NCBI GenBank assembly: GCA_009391845.1
Contig: QWJG01000008.1
Coordinates: 1-31,460, forward strand
Reading direction: 5' to 3'
Length of the DNA stretch: 31,460 nt
Source of the DNA: Chloroflexota bacterium
GTDB taxonomy: Bacteria; Chloroflexota; Dehalococcoidia; UBA2979
A model generated the notes under the pieces. The model was not told the DNA's origin and made no database searches. It worked only from the letters and a program-made list of their open reading frames with translations. This document shows positions 18,829 to 26,084 of this stretch, piece by piece. Numbering within the stretch: the first letter of the stretch is position 1; each line of letters begins with the position of its first letter. Made by a program: the position numbers and the translations under genes.

Positions 18829-18865
18829 GCCAGTCTGAGCCTCCAAATTCGAGGGCCAGACTGGC
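18829..18865 (+). promoter_or_regulatory. Inverted repeat between thrS and the biotin carboxylase gene
   Basis: GCCAGTCTG (18829-18837) and its exact complement (18857-18865) enclose a second short stem CCTC/GAGG around CAAATTC. No T-run follows. It could be a weak terminator, a processing stem or an operator, and the sequence alone does not decide. Confidence 0.45.
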
Positions 18866-18918
18866 GCGCCAACGCGCTCGACCCAATCGTTGCTGGCAGA
18901 CGCAAACGAGGCACGGTG

Positions 18919-20466
18919 ATGTTCAAACGGGTACTGATCGCCAACCGCGGCGAGATCGCGCTGCGCGTGCAGCGCACCTCCCGCGAACTGGGCATCGAGA
19001 CCGTCGCCGTCTACTCGGAGGCGGATCGCAACGCGCGGCACGTCCGCGAGGCGGATCTGGCGGTGTGCATCGGCCCCGGACCGGCGCTGGAGTCGTACCT
19101 GATGATCGACAAGATCATCGCCGCGGCGAAGCAGACCGGCGCCGAGGCGATCCACCCGGGCTACGGATTCCTGTCGGAGAACGCTCGCTTCGTCGATGCC
19201 TGCGATGCCGCGGGGATCACCTTCATCGGACCACCCGGCGCCGCGATGCAGGCGATGGGTGACAAGGTCTCCGCCCGCAAGCTGATGGAAGCGGCGGGCG
19301 TCCCGGTGGTTCCTGGCGCCAACGACATCGATATCAACGACCTGGAGACGGCGCGCCGCGAGGGCGATCGCATCGGCTACCCGCTGATGGTGAAGGCGGC
19401 CGCCGGTGGTGGTGGCCGCGGCATCCGCCTCGTCCAACGTGCCCAGGATCTGGCGGACGCCATGCGCGCCGCGGGATCCGAGGCCGCCTCCTCCTTCGGC
19501 GACGCCTCGATCTTCCTCGAGAAGTACGTATCGCCCGCTCGCCACATCGAGGTGCAGTTGATGGCGGACGCACACGGAAACGTGCGCACCTTCGGCGAAC
19601 GCGAGTGCTCGATCCAGCGCCGCAACCAGAAAGTGCTGGAGGAAGCGCCCTCGGTGGCAGTGACCCCGGAGATCCGGAAGCGGCTGTGCGACGCGGCTGC
19701 CGCCGCCGCCACGAGCTGCGGCTACCGCAACGCGGGCACCGTCGAGTTCCTCATGGACGCGGACGGCAGCTTCTACTTCCTGGAGATGAACGCGCGGTTG
19801 CAGGTGGAGCACCCGGTGACCGAGCTGGTCTACGGCGTCGACCTGGTCGCGTTGCAGCTCTCCGTCGCCGCGGGCGAGGCGATCCCGGACGAGATCGGCC
19901 TCGCGGAGCCGCACGGCTGGGCGATCGAAGCCCGGATCAACGCCGAGGATGCCTACAACAACTTCACGCCGGACCTCGGACTCGTCGAACACGTGGAACT
20001 GCCGACCGGACCGGGCGTGCGCTTCGACACGATGCTGTTCGACGGGCTCGACCTGCCGGTCTACTACGACTCGCTACTCGGGAAGCTGATCGTGTGGGCG
20101 GAAAACCGCGACCTGGCGGTGCGCCGGCTGCGCCGCGCGCTGAGCGACCTGATGGTGGTCGGCATCGAAACCAACGCGCCCTTCCACCGCGCGCTCCTCG
20201 ATCACCCGGACTTCCAGTCCGGCGCCTTCCACACCGGATGGCTGGAGTCCTCGTTCAAGATGCCCGCGCCACCGGAGGAAGACCCACGCGAACGGACGGC
20301 GCTGCTGGCAGCCGCGATCGCGGCCAGCGTGGCTGGCGCGGAATCGTCCGCCGGCGGATCCGCTGGCGGACGCACGAAGTGGCAACAGGCCACCCGCGAG
20401 CACGCAATCGGGCTCCGTGTTCAATCAGGGGGTGGCGGATGGCGCCGCGGCATCGTTTCGAAGTAA
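18919..20466 (+). CDS. accC: Biotin carboxylase subunit of an acyl-CoA carboxylase (acetyl-/propionyl-CoA carboxylase type)
   Basis: This enzyme carboxylates the biotin of a carrier protein with bicarbonate and ATP, the first half-reaction of acyl-CoA carboxylases. The protein is 515 aa. Residues 1-450 are the classical biotin carboxylase: FKRVLIANRGEIA at the start, HPGYGFLSEN, the ATP-grasp loop KAAAGGGGRGI, the catalytic region EMNARLQVEHPVTE, and a C-terminal domain ending in TGWLESSF. The last about 60 residues are Ala/Gly/Ser-rich and beyond the usual about 447. The ATG at 18919 is used; a GTG directly before it is possible. The carrier gene overlaps its 3' end by 28 bases. The carboxyltransferase is not in the window. 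Confidence 0.93.
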   Translation: MFKRVLIANRGEIALRVQRTSRELGIETVAVYSEADRNARHVREADLAVCIGPGPALESYLMIDKIIAAAKQTGAEAIHPGYGFLSENARFVDACDAAGITFIGPPGAAMQAMGDKVSARKLMEAAGVPVVPGANDIDINDLETARREGDRIGYPLMVKAAAGGGGRGIRLVQRAQDLADAMRAAGSEAASSFGDASIFLEKYVSPARHIEVQLMADAHGNVRTFGERECSIQRRNQKVLEEAPSVAVTPEIRKRLCDAAAAAATSCGYRNAGTVEFLMDADGSFYFLEMNARLQVEHPVTELVYGVDLVALQLSVAAGEAIPDEIGLAEPHGWAIEARINAEDAYNNFTPDLGLVEHVELPTGPGVRFDTMLFDGLDLPVYYDSLLGKLIVWAENRDLAVRRLRRALSDLMVVGIETNAPFHRALLDHPDFQSGAFHTGWLESSFKMPAPPEEDPRERTALLAAAIAASVAGAESSAGGSAGGRTKWQQATREHAIGLRVQSGGGGWRRGIVSK

Positions 20467-20957
20467 ACGGCGAGATTCGCACGGTGGTCGTGGACGACCT
20501 CGACGGGTTGACGCGGATCACTGTCGACACTGACGCACCGGTGATCACGGATGCGACGCTCTCAGGTGTCCCCGGGCTGGTGTCGATGATGATCGACGGT
20601 CGCCCCACGCGCGCCTACGTGGCGCGCAGCGGACGCGATTTCCGCGTGACCGTCGACGGTCGGACCTTCCTGATCGCGGCCGCGGGCGGCGGTAAGCGCG
20701 CCCGCAGCAGCGTCGGCGGTGGCACGGACCTCCCCGGCAAGCTCTCGGCCCCCCTCGCGGGTGTCTTCGTCGAGGCGCGGGTCGCCGTCGGCGACACGAT
20801 CGAGGCCGACCAGACCGTGGTGGTGGTCGAGGCGATGAAGATGCAGAACGAGATCCGGTCCCCGCTGGCCGGGACCGTCACCGCAATTCGCTTCTCGGCA
20901 GGTGACCGCGTCGAAAAAGGCGATATCGTCCTGGAATACGACGTCGCGGAGGAATAG
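20439..20957 (+). CDS. Biotin carboxyl carrier protein (biotin/lipoyl attachment domain)
   Basis: 172 aa. The C-terminal 75 residues form the biotinyl domain with EAMKM, where Lys134 is the expected biotin site, preceded by KLSAPLAGVF and followed by GDRVEKGDIVLEYD. The first about 85 residues (FEVNGEIRTVVVDD, VDGRTF) look like the linker/BT-type beta domain seen in the alpha subunits of propionyl- or methylcrotonyl-CoA carboxylases. This looks like a split alpha subunit. The ATG follows AGGGGG by 6 bases and overlaps the upstream gene by 28 bases, suggesting translational coupling. Confidence 0.9.
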   Translation: MAPRHRFEVNGEIRTVVVDDLDGLTRITVDTDAPVITDATLSGVPGLVSMMIDGRPTRAYVARSGRDFRVTVDGRTFLIAAAGGGKRARSSVGGGTDLPGKLSAPLAGVFVEARVAVGDTIEADQTVVVVEAMKMQNEIRSPLAGTVTAIRFSAGDRVEKGDIVLEYDVAEE

Positions 20958-20981
20958 CAGGGCGATGCGCGGAACGCCTGA

Positions 20982-21011
20982 TTGTGGGCGTCCTTTCGCC
21001 GATGCTAGAAT
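20982..21011 (+). promoter_or_regulatory. Promoter of infC-rpmI-rplT
   Basis: TTGTGG (20982-20987) and TAGAAT (21006-21011) are separated by 18 bases. They lie about 65 bases before the infC start, in the gap after the biotin carrier gene. Confidence 0.55.
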
Positions 21012-21075
21012 CGCGATCGAATAGTAGTGCGACGCTGCGGCGCCGCCGGATGCTCAGTCATCGAAAGGGTGAATC

Positions 21076-21681
21076 ATCGCCAAAGAATTGCGCCTGAACG
21101 AGCAAATCCGGGTTCCACGGGTACGGCTCGTTCGTGACGGCGAACAGGTTGGCGTCGTAACCATCGACGAGGCGATGAAGATCGCCGAAGAAGCCAGCCT
21201 CGACCTGGTTGAAATCGCTCCGAACGCTGATCCGCCCGTCGTCCGCGTAATGGACTACGGAAAGTTCAAGTACGAACAGTCGAAGCGCGACCGGGAAGCT
21301 CGGCGCGGTTCGAAGCAGGTCGAGTTGCGCGAAGTCCGTATGCGCGTGAAGATCGGCAAGCACGACCGCGACTTCAAGATTCGCACGGCTCGTAAGCTCC
21401 TGCTTGGCGGGGACAAGGTAAAAGTCTCCGTCATGTTCCGAGCGCGCGAGATCACCCACCCTGAGGTGGCACGCGAATTGTTGGACGGCTTCGCGGTCGA
21501 ACTTGAAGACGTATCCGATCTCGAGCGGCGTCCAGCCCTCGAAGGCCGGTTTATGTCGATGACGCTGGATCCTTCGAAGAAGGCCAAGCCAGCAGAGAGC
21601 AAAAAAGACGCGCCGCCGGCAGCAGCCGCTGCGGTAGCTGAACCGACCGAAGCGGCCGAAGCGGCCGCTGGAAGCAGGTGA
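21076..21681 (+). CDS. infC: Translation initiation factor IF-3, apparent AUC start codon
   Basis: IF-3 binds the 30S subunit, keeps subunits apart and checks start-codon and initiator-tRNA pairing. The protein is 201 aa when started at ATC 21076-21078. That codon is 4-5 bases after AAAGGGTG and gives (M)AKELRLNEQIR, the normal family N-terminus. The next possible start, TTG at 21088, has no ribosome-binding site and removes four residues. Rare starts in infC are a known autoregulation device. Both IF-3 domains are visible (VVRVMDYGKFKYEQ and VKVSVMFRAREITHPE). An Ala/Lys-rich tail of about 35 residues ends the protein. Confidence 0.93.
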   Translation: MAKELRLNEQIRVPRVRLVRDGEQVGVVTIDEAMKIAEEASLDLVEIAPNADPPVVRVMDYGKFKYEQSKRDREARRGSKQVELREVRMRVKIGKHDRDFKIRTARKLLLGGDKVKVSVMFRAREITHPEVARELLDGFAVELEDVSDLERRPALEGRFMSMTLDPSKKAKPAESKKDAPPAAAAAVAEPTEAAEAAAGSR

Positions 21682-21685
21682 CCAC

Positions 21686-21877
21686 GTGCCAAAGATGAAG
21701 ACGCACAAGGGCACCGCCAAGCGGATCAAGATCACCGGCTCCGGTAAGTTGATGTACCGCAAGCCCGTCCCGAAGCGGATGCGCCGCAACAAGCGGTCGC
21801 TGTACGAGATGCGCGGCATGATGACCGCCCACTCCACCGTGGCGAAGTCGATCCGCGCGAACCTGCCGACCGGCTAG
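21686..21877 (+). CDS. rpmI: 50S ribosomal protein L35
   Basis: A 63-aa basic protein with the L35 signature PKMKTHKGTAKR at the N-terminus and KPVPKRMRRNKRS in the middle. The start is GTG at 21686 with AGGTGA just upstream, 4 bases after the infC stop codon. It is part of the conserved infC-rpmI-rplT order. Confidence 0.96.
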   Translation: MPKMKTHKGTAKRIKITGSGKLMYRKPVPKRMRRNKRSLYEMRGMMTAHSTVAKSIRANLPTG

Positions 21878-21946
21878 CCGAAACGAACAGCACGCGGTCC
21901 AGATCCGCGTTCAGACAGCCAAGACCCGAATCCCAGGAACGAACTG

Positions 21947-22306
21947 ATGCCCCGAACTCGTAACCGCGTCCAGACCCGAGCGCGCCACAAGAAGATCTTC
22001 GCGCTCACCAAGGGTCACCGAGGTAAGCGCCGGACCAACATCAAGGTCGCGCACGAGTCGATGATCCACGCGCTGCGATACGCCAGCGATCACCGTCGGG
22101 ATCGCAAGGGTGACTTCCGCCGCCTCTGGATCGTCCGCATCAACGCCGGTGCCCGCCTCAACGGCTTGAAGTACGGCGAGCTGATCGACGGCATGAACAA
22201 GGCCGGCATCGAGGTCAACCGCAAGATGCTGGCGGACCTCGCCGTGCGCAGCCCCGAGGCCTTCACCCAGATCGCCGAACAGGCGAAACTCGCTCGAACC
22301 GCCTAG
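21947..22306 (+). CDS. rplT: 50S ribosomal protein L20
   Basis: 119 aa, the standard length. The family pattern includes PRTRNRVQTRARHKKI, KGHRGKRRTN and RRDRKGDFRRLWIVRINA. L20 binds 23S rRNA early in large-subunit assembly, and in some bacteria it represses its own operon. No L20 leader structure was recognised upstream of infC here. Last gene of the infC unit. Confidence 0.97.
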   Translation: MPRTRNRVQTRARHKKIFALTKGHRGKRRTNIKVAHESMIHALRYASDHRRDRKGDFRRLWIVRINAGARLNGLKYGELIDGMNKAGIEVNRKMLADLAVRSPEAFTQIAEQAKLARTA

Positions 22307-22320
22307 CGGCCTCGGGCTCA

Positions 22321-22342
22321 GTCCGACGCCGCGGCGTCGGAC
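22321..22342. repeat. 22-bp perfect palindrome after rplT
   Basis: GTCCGACGCC and GGCGTCGGAC flank a central GC, making a self-complementary block 15 bases past the rplT stop codon and 21 bases before the main terminator. It may be an mRNA 3'-end stem or a partial terminator. Confidence 0.6.
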
Positions 22343-22363
22343 AACCCTCGCAGACTGCATTGC

Positions 22364-22394
22364 CGAAACGGCCGCGCTGAGCGCGGCCGTTTCG
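22364..22394. terminator. Strong bidirectional terminator between rplT and the DUF4173-type gene
   Basis: CGAAACGGCCGCGC (22364-22377), loop TGA, then its exact 14-base complement (22381-22394). The arm ends give TTTCG on the plus strand and likewise on the minus strand. It sits between convergent genes, so it can serve both. Confidence 0.8.
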
Positions 22395-22427
22395 CTTGTC
22401 CCGAGAGTTAGCCGGCTCGAGTTCGCC

Positions 22428-23933
22428 TCAACGACATGCAACGGCCAATCGATCGCGATTCGCCTCGATTGCTCGCTCGGCTTCGACGCGGCCCCAGTTC
22501 CAGGACCGCAGATCCTCGTCCGTGCTATCGCTGCCCTCGAGGAGTGCCGTCGCCAGCTCGCATGCGTCTTGCTGCGGCAGGACGTCGATGCCATCGATCA
22601 GCGTCGGTGTCGCGTCCGGACTCAGTCCGACCGCGTGCGGCACATCGAAGTCACGGCCCTGCTCCGCGCGAGCCAGATTGGTCGAGGCGATCGTGCCGTG
22701 GGGATTGGCGGCGGCGACGACGACCAGCGCCAGCAGCGCGGTGAGAACCGCTCCGGCGATGAACTCGTCGCGACGATCCCGGAGCAGCGACCAGAGCAGC
22801 CAGCCGAAGACAGCCCCCAACCACGCGAGGAAGGAGGCCGCGTAGAACCTCGTCACCGTGAGCCCAAAGGCGTCCACATAGATGCGAAGCCGCTGGAACG
22901 CCGAGGTCATCACCGCCAACAGCAGCAGCACCAGCAGTGTCGCCAGCACTCGGAAGGTGGCGCGGCTCCGCCAGTCCCGCGTCCGCGCCCAGTCGGCAAG
23001 CAGGAGCACCGGGAGCAGCAGCGCAGCAACGGCGACGAGCTCGAAGAAGCCACGCCGCGCGTACTGCGCGTAGGTCAGCCCTGTCGAGGACTGCACGTGC
23101 GCCTCGCCACCGAAGAGGTACTGCACCTGGATCGCGACGAAGACCGCGAACAACGCCGCGAGCGAGCCGAGCACGACGCCCATTTCGAGGGCGCGCAGCC
23201 GCCGTTCGTCAGCCAGCCGCGGCCCCGCAGGCGTGGACTCCTCGGGCGCCATGCCACACCAGATCACCCCGGCAGCCACCGCCGCCCCTCCGAGGAGCCA
23301 CGCCACGTGGCGTTGCACCGCCGCGAGGTTGAAGGTGAGTGAATCTCTGATCCAGGCCTCGAGGACGGCGTCCGCCGCGACGAACAGCGCGCCGAAGATC
23401 AGGAACAGCGGCGCAGCGATCAGCAGCGCGCGCCCGATGCCCCGGAACTCCCGGCGCTTCGCATCGCCGAGGAGTGCATGCCACGGCATCGCCCCCGGCA
23501 GCAGGACCGCGCCCTGGGCGGTGACGAGGACGCCTCGGAGGAACGCGCGGAACAGGCCGCTGATACTGACACGGCGGGCCCGCGTGTCGCGCTCCGCGAC
23601 CAGCGCGAGGAGCAGCAGCGAGAGGGAGGTAACGAGCGCCAGCGCCTGAAGCGCCCAGGCCGCTCGCCAGGCAACCATCATCGAGAGGCCGAACGACGCG
23701 ACCAGCATGCCGGCCGAGAGCCGGCCAATCACTCGCCCGTTGCGGCGCGCTGTGACGACGTACACGCCAATCAGGGCACCGACCCACACCGACGCGTTGA
23801 CGCCGAGCGCGGCGCCGTTGAAGAGCACGTCCGCCAGCAATCCGAGGAGGGCGATGGAGCCGGCGACCAACGGGCAGCTTGCTTCGAGGAACTTCGGACG
23901 TGACGGGGAACTCCCCGCAGCGATAAACGTCAC
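22428..23933 (-). CDS. DUF4173/DUF4153-type polytopic membrane protein
   Basis: 501 aa from the GTG at 23931-23933. About ten or more hydrophobic segments span residues about 20-415. The characteristic block YLFGG...TGLTYAQYARRGFFELVAVAALLLPVLL lies near residues 265-310. A soluble C-terminal tail of about 80 residues (NPHGTIASTNLARAEQG, LSPDATPTLIDGI) is typical of DUF4173 proteins. The function is unknown; the location is the inner membrane. The longer frame extending to 24968 runs antisense through the crotonase and is not credible. AGG is 7 bases before the GTG. Confidence 0.82.
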   Translation of the reverse strand: MTFIAAGSSPSRPKFLEASCPLVAGSIALLGLLADVLFNGAALGVNASVWVGALIGVYVVTARRNGRVIGRLSAGMLVASFGLSMMVAWRAAWALQALALVTSLSLLLLALVAERDTRARRVSISGLFRAFLRGVLVTAQGAVLLPGAMPWHALLGDAKRREFRGIGRALLIAAPLFLIFGALFVAADAVLEAWIRDSLTFNLAAVQRHVAWLLGGAAVAAGVIWCGMAPEESTPAGPRLADERRLRALEMGVVLGSLAALFAVFVAIQVQYLFGGEAHVQSSTGLTYAQYARRGFFELVAVAALLLPVLLLADWARTRDWRSRATFRVLATLLVLLLLAVMTSAFQRLRIYVDAFGLTVTRFYAASFLAWLGAVFGWLLWSLLRDRRDEFIAGAVLTALLALVVVAAANPHGTIASTNLARAEQGRDFDVPHAVGLSPDATPTLIDGIDVLPQQDACELATALLEGSDSTDEDLRSWNWGRVEAERAIEANRDRLAVACR

Positions 23934-23981
23934 GTGGGTGCCTGCTTTCGTTACCCGCCCATGCGTGATCGCCTCGGACGC

Positions 23982-23999
23982 GCGGGTGATCACACCCGC
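23982..23999. promoter_or_regulatory. Inverted repeat in the divergent region (possible operator)
   Basis: GCGGGTG-ATCA-CACCCGC has 7-base arms with perfect complementarity around a 4-base centre. It lies between the divergent starts of the DUF4173-type gene and the crotonase. Its size is that of a dimeric repressor site, but no regulator gene is adjacent. Confidence 0.35.
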
Positions 24000-24095
24000 C
24001 ACCCTCAACGCTGGCTTAGACGCTCCCGAGCCCCGATCCGTTCCCGAGGCGGTCACCGCCGCCCGCGATCCTCGGTGGCGGCGCCCGCTTCGAGG

Positions 24096-24101
24096 TACGA
24101 T
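24096..24101 (+). promoter_or_regulatory. Possible -10 element of the crotonase gene
   Basis: TACGAT lies 33 bases before the ATG, identical to the -10 proposed for the SRP RNA. The -35 position (CGGTGG or close) is poor. Confidence 0.3.
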
Positions 24102-24134
24102 TCCGCGCGTACACCCGCAGCGAGGAGCCGCCCC

Positions 24135-24932
24135 ATGACCCACGCCTACACCGAACTGCTGATCGAACAGCGCGGCCCCGTTGCGCTGGTGAAGCTCAAC
24201 CGGCCGGACAAGCTCAACTCGTGGGGCGGGGTGATGCGCGAGGAGCTGACGCACTACCTCGAGTCCCTCAACAACGGCGACTACGAGACGCGTGCGATCG
24301 TGCTCACCGGTGAGGGCCGAGCCTTCTCGGCAGGTGGTGACGTCCGCAGCTTCCCGGCGGCGAACCCCGACCGACTGAAAGAGCCGTGGCACGCACCGCA
24401 CCCGCACCTCTCGGTCGTAAACGCGATGCGCCATTGCGACGTGCCGATCATCGGCGCGATCAACGGCTACGCCGTCGGGATGGGCTGGTCGGTCGCGCTC
24501 GCGTGCGACATTCGCATCGCCGCTGACGACGCGGTCTTCCAGGTCGCCCAGACCAAGCGCGGAATCGTCGCCGACTCCGGCCTCAGCTACTTCCTCCCGC
24601 GGACGGTCGGCACCCAGCGCGCGCTGGAGCTGATGTTTACCGGCCGCCGTGTCACGCCACAGGAAGCGCTGGAGATGGGCGCGGTCCTCGAGGTGGTCCC
24701 GGCCGACGAGCTGATCGACCGGGCACTCGCGCTCGCGACGACGATCGCGGCGGGGGCGCCACAGAGCGCGGCGGGACACAAGCGCCTCGTCTACATGATC
24801 GAAGACGACGATCTGTCTCGCGTCGAGGACATGACCAAGCTGACGGTGGCCGCGCTGTTCGCGACCGCGGACGGCACCGAGGGAGTGCGGTCGTTCGTCG
24901 AGCGGCGTGAACCCGAGTTCGTCGGGCGCTAA
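24135..24932 (+). CDS. Enoyl-CoA hydratase/isomerase (crotonase) family protein
   Basis: 265 aa, standard crotonase length. The oxyanion-hole segments are FSAGGDV (residues 64-70) and INGYAVGMG (109-117). The two glutamates of true enoyl-CoA hydratases are replaced: Ser119 in GWSVAL, where hydratases have Glu, and Gln139 in the second position. Asp147 in VADSGLSYFLPR is retained, a pattern more like PaaG-type isomerases or other crotonase activities. The acyl-CoA substrate is unknown. GAGGAG lies 7 bases before the ATG. Confidence 0.88.
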   Translation: MTHAYTELLIEQRGPVALVKLNRPDKLNSWGGVMREELTHYLESLNNGDYETRAIVLTGEGRAFSAGGDVRSFPAANPDRLKEPWHAPHPHLSVVNAMRHCDVPIIGAINGYAVGMGWSVALACDIRIAADDAVFQVAQTKRGIVADSGLSYFLPRTVGTQRALELMFTGRRVTPQEALEMGAVLEVVPADELIDRALALATTIAAGAPQSAAGHKRLVYMIEDDDLSRVEDMTKLTVAALFATADGTEGVRSFVERREPEFVGR

Positions 24933-24970
24933 CCCCTCCGGGGTCCGCCGATGCCCCTCGCCGTGCACCC

Positions 24971-25126
24971 GTCACCGCCAACCGCTGGCTCGACCTCGAA
25001 CAACTCTTCGGCCCCAGCGGCATCTACAGCGGTTGCTGGTCCAGGTACCTCCGCATCACCAACCGCGCCGCCATGACGTCCACCGTGGAGGCCGATCGCA
25101 TCTTTATAGCGGGGCGTAACGAATAG
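24971..25126 (+). pseudogene. Remnant of a GNAT-family acetyltransferase gene (N-terminal fragment)
   Basis: This frame reads VTANRWLDLEQLFGP, then SGIYSGCWSRYLRI, and ends at TAG 25124-25126. The pattern N-R-W-x-D-L-E-x-L-F-G-P...GCW is the start of a family of GNAT enzymes of about 180-200 aa. There the expected text goes on with an acetyltransferase core, but here only about 51 residues remain and no in-frame ATG, GTG or TTG precedes them. The piece after ITNRA is unrelated. It is inferred to be a decayed gene. Confidence 0.55.
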
Positions 25127-25140
25127 GACCGGATCGCACC

Positions 25141-25749
25141 ATGGGTAAGCTGATCGTGACCGAGTTCATAACGCTGGACGGGGTCGCACAGGGGCCTGGC
25201 AGGCCCGACGAGGATCGGGACGGCGGTTTCGTTCACGGAGGGTGGCAGGCGCCACTGGCGGACGACGGCTCGGACGGGGTGGTGTTCGAGCAGGCGAGGA
25301 GCATGGACGCTCTGCTCCTGGGGCGAAAAACCTATGAGATCTTCGCCGATTGCTGGCCGAAAGCCGCGGAGGAGACCCCGTTCACCGGCCTGCTCAATGG
25401 CGTCCCCAAGTACGTCCGCAGCCGTACGCTCGCTGGCCCACTCGCTTGGCAAGGGGCCACGCTCGTCACCGGCGATCTACCGGAGAGCATCAACGCCCTC
25501 AAGGACCGACACGACGAAGTCCACGTGATCGGCAGCCTCGACCTCGTGCAATCGCTGCTGCACTTCGGTCTTGTCGACCAGCTGAACCTGTGGCTGTATC
25601 CGCTGTTGCTCGGCAGTGGCAAGCGGTTGTTCGCCGACGGGACCGTGCCCAGCGCGTTGCATCTGACCGACTCGGTCACCTACCCCAGCGGGGCGCTCCA
25701 CCTCACCTACGACACCGCGGGGACACCCACGTACGGCGCCGCCGGCTAA
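25141..25749 (+). CDS. Dihydrofolate reductase / RibD C-terminal-like family protein
   Basis: 202 aa. The fold is recognised from KLIVTEFITLDGVAQGPG at the N-terminus, the LLLGRKTYEIF motif (about residues 58-68), a nucleotide-loop-like HVIGSLDLVQSLL (about 129-141), and LVDQLNLWLYPLLLGSGKRLF (about 144-164). Related YyaP/YwjB-type proteins probably use NADPH, but their substrates are unknown. In the third motif the usual Gly-Gly is Gly-Ser. The ATG at 25141 is used without a clear ribosome-binding site. Confidence 0.88.
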   Translation: MGKLIVTEFITLDGVAQGPGRPDEDRDGGFVHGGWQAPLADDGSDGVVFEQARSMDALLLGRKTYEIFADCWPKAAEETPFTGLLNGVPKYVRSRTLAGPLAWQGATLVTGDLPESINALKDRHDEVHVIGSLDLVQSLLHFGLVDQLNLWLYPLLLGSGKRLFADGTVPSALHLTDSVTYPSGALHLTYDTAGTPTYGAAG

Positions 25750-26084
25750 CGAGCGCGGCTGACACGGCGGCATTGCCCTGGGAGGCACAACGGGGCCCCG
25801 CGAACACTGCCTCACGACCGCCGATCGCAGGTTCGGTTAAGCATCCTTCCCGGAGGATTGACGACCTGCTGACGGCAAGACCACCTCGAGGACGTGCGAT
25901 CCGCCCCCGTCCCCGCCTCCGTACCTCGACCGCGAAGCATCCGGAGCTAGGACCCGGCCTCGCCACTCCCTAACCGCGGCGGAACTCCGAGGTCCTTACC
26001 CGCCACGACAGGGAGCCGACGTCCACCGACCCAGTTCAGGGAGGCGCGAAGCGTCATTGACGGGTCGAAAGCCGCTCGAAGTGT
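25750..26084. other. 335-base intergenic stretch between convergent genes
   Basis: Lies between the DHFR-like gene and the pheT stop codon. I see no convincing gene, RNA, strong hairpin or repeat in it. Confidence 0.6.

Noticed and set aside
17092..19992. Very long minus-strand open frame (966 codons) opposite thrS and accC
   Set aside because: It is antisense to two unmistakable genes, has a His/Val/Arg-rich mirror composition, no family motifs, and arises from the GC-rich codon pattern.
20958..21075. L20-type autoregulatory leader ahead of infC
   Set aside because: Only about 60 bases separate the predicted transcript start from infC, and I could not find a convincing structure.
23934..24968. 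Extension of the DUF4173-type gene to 846 codons
   Set aside because: The extension is antisense to the crotonase gene, while the membrane protein has a sensible GTG start at 23933.
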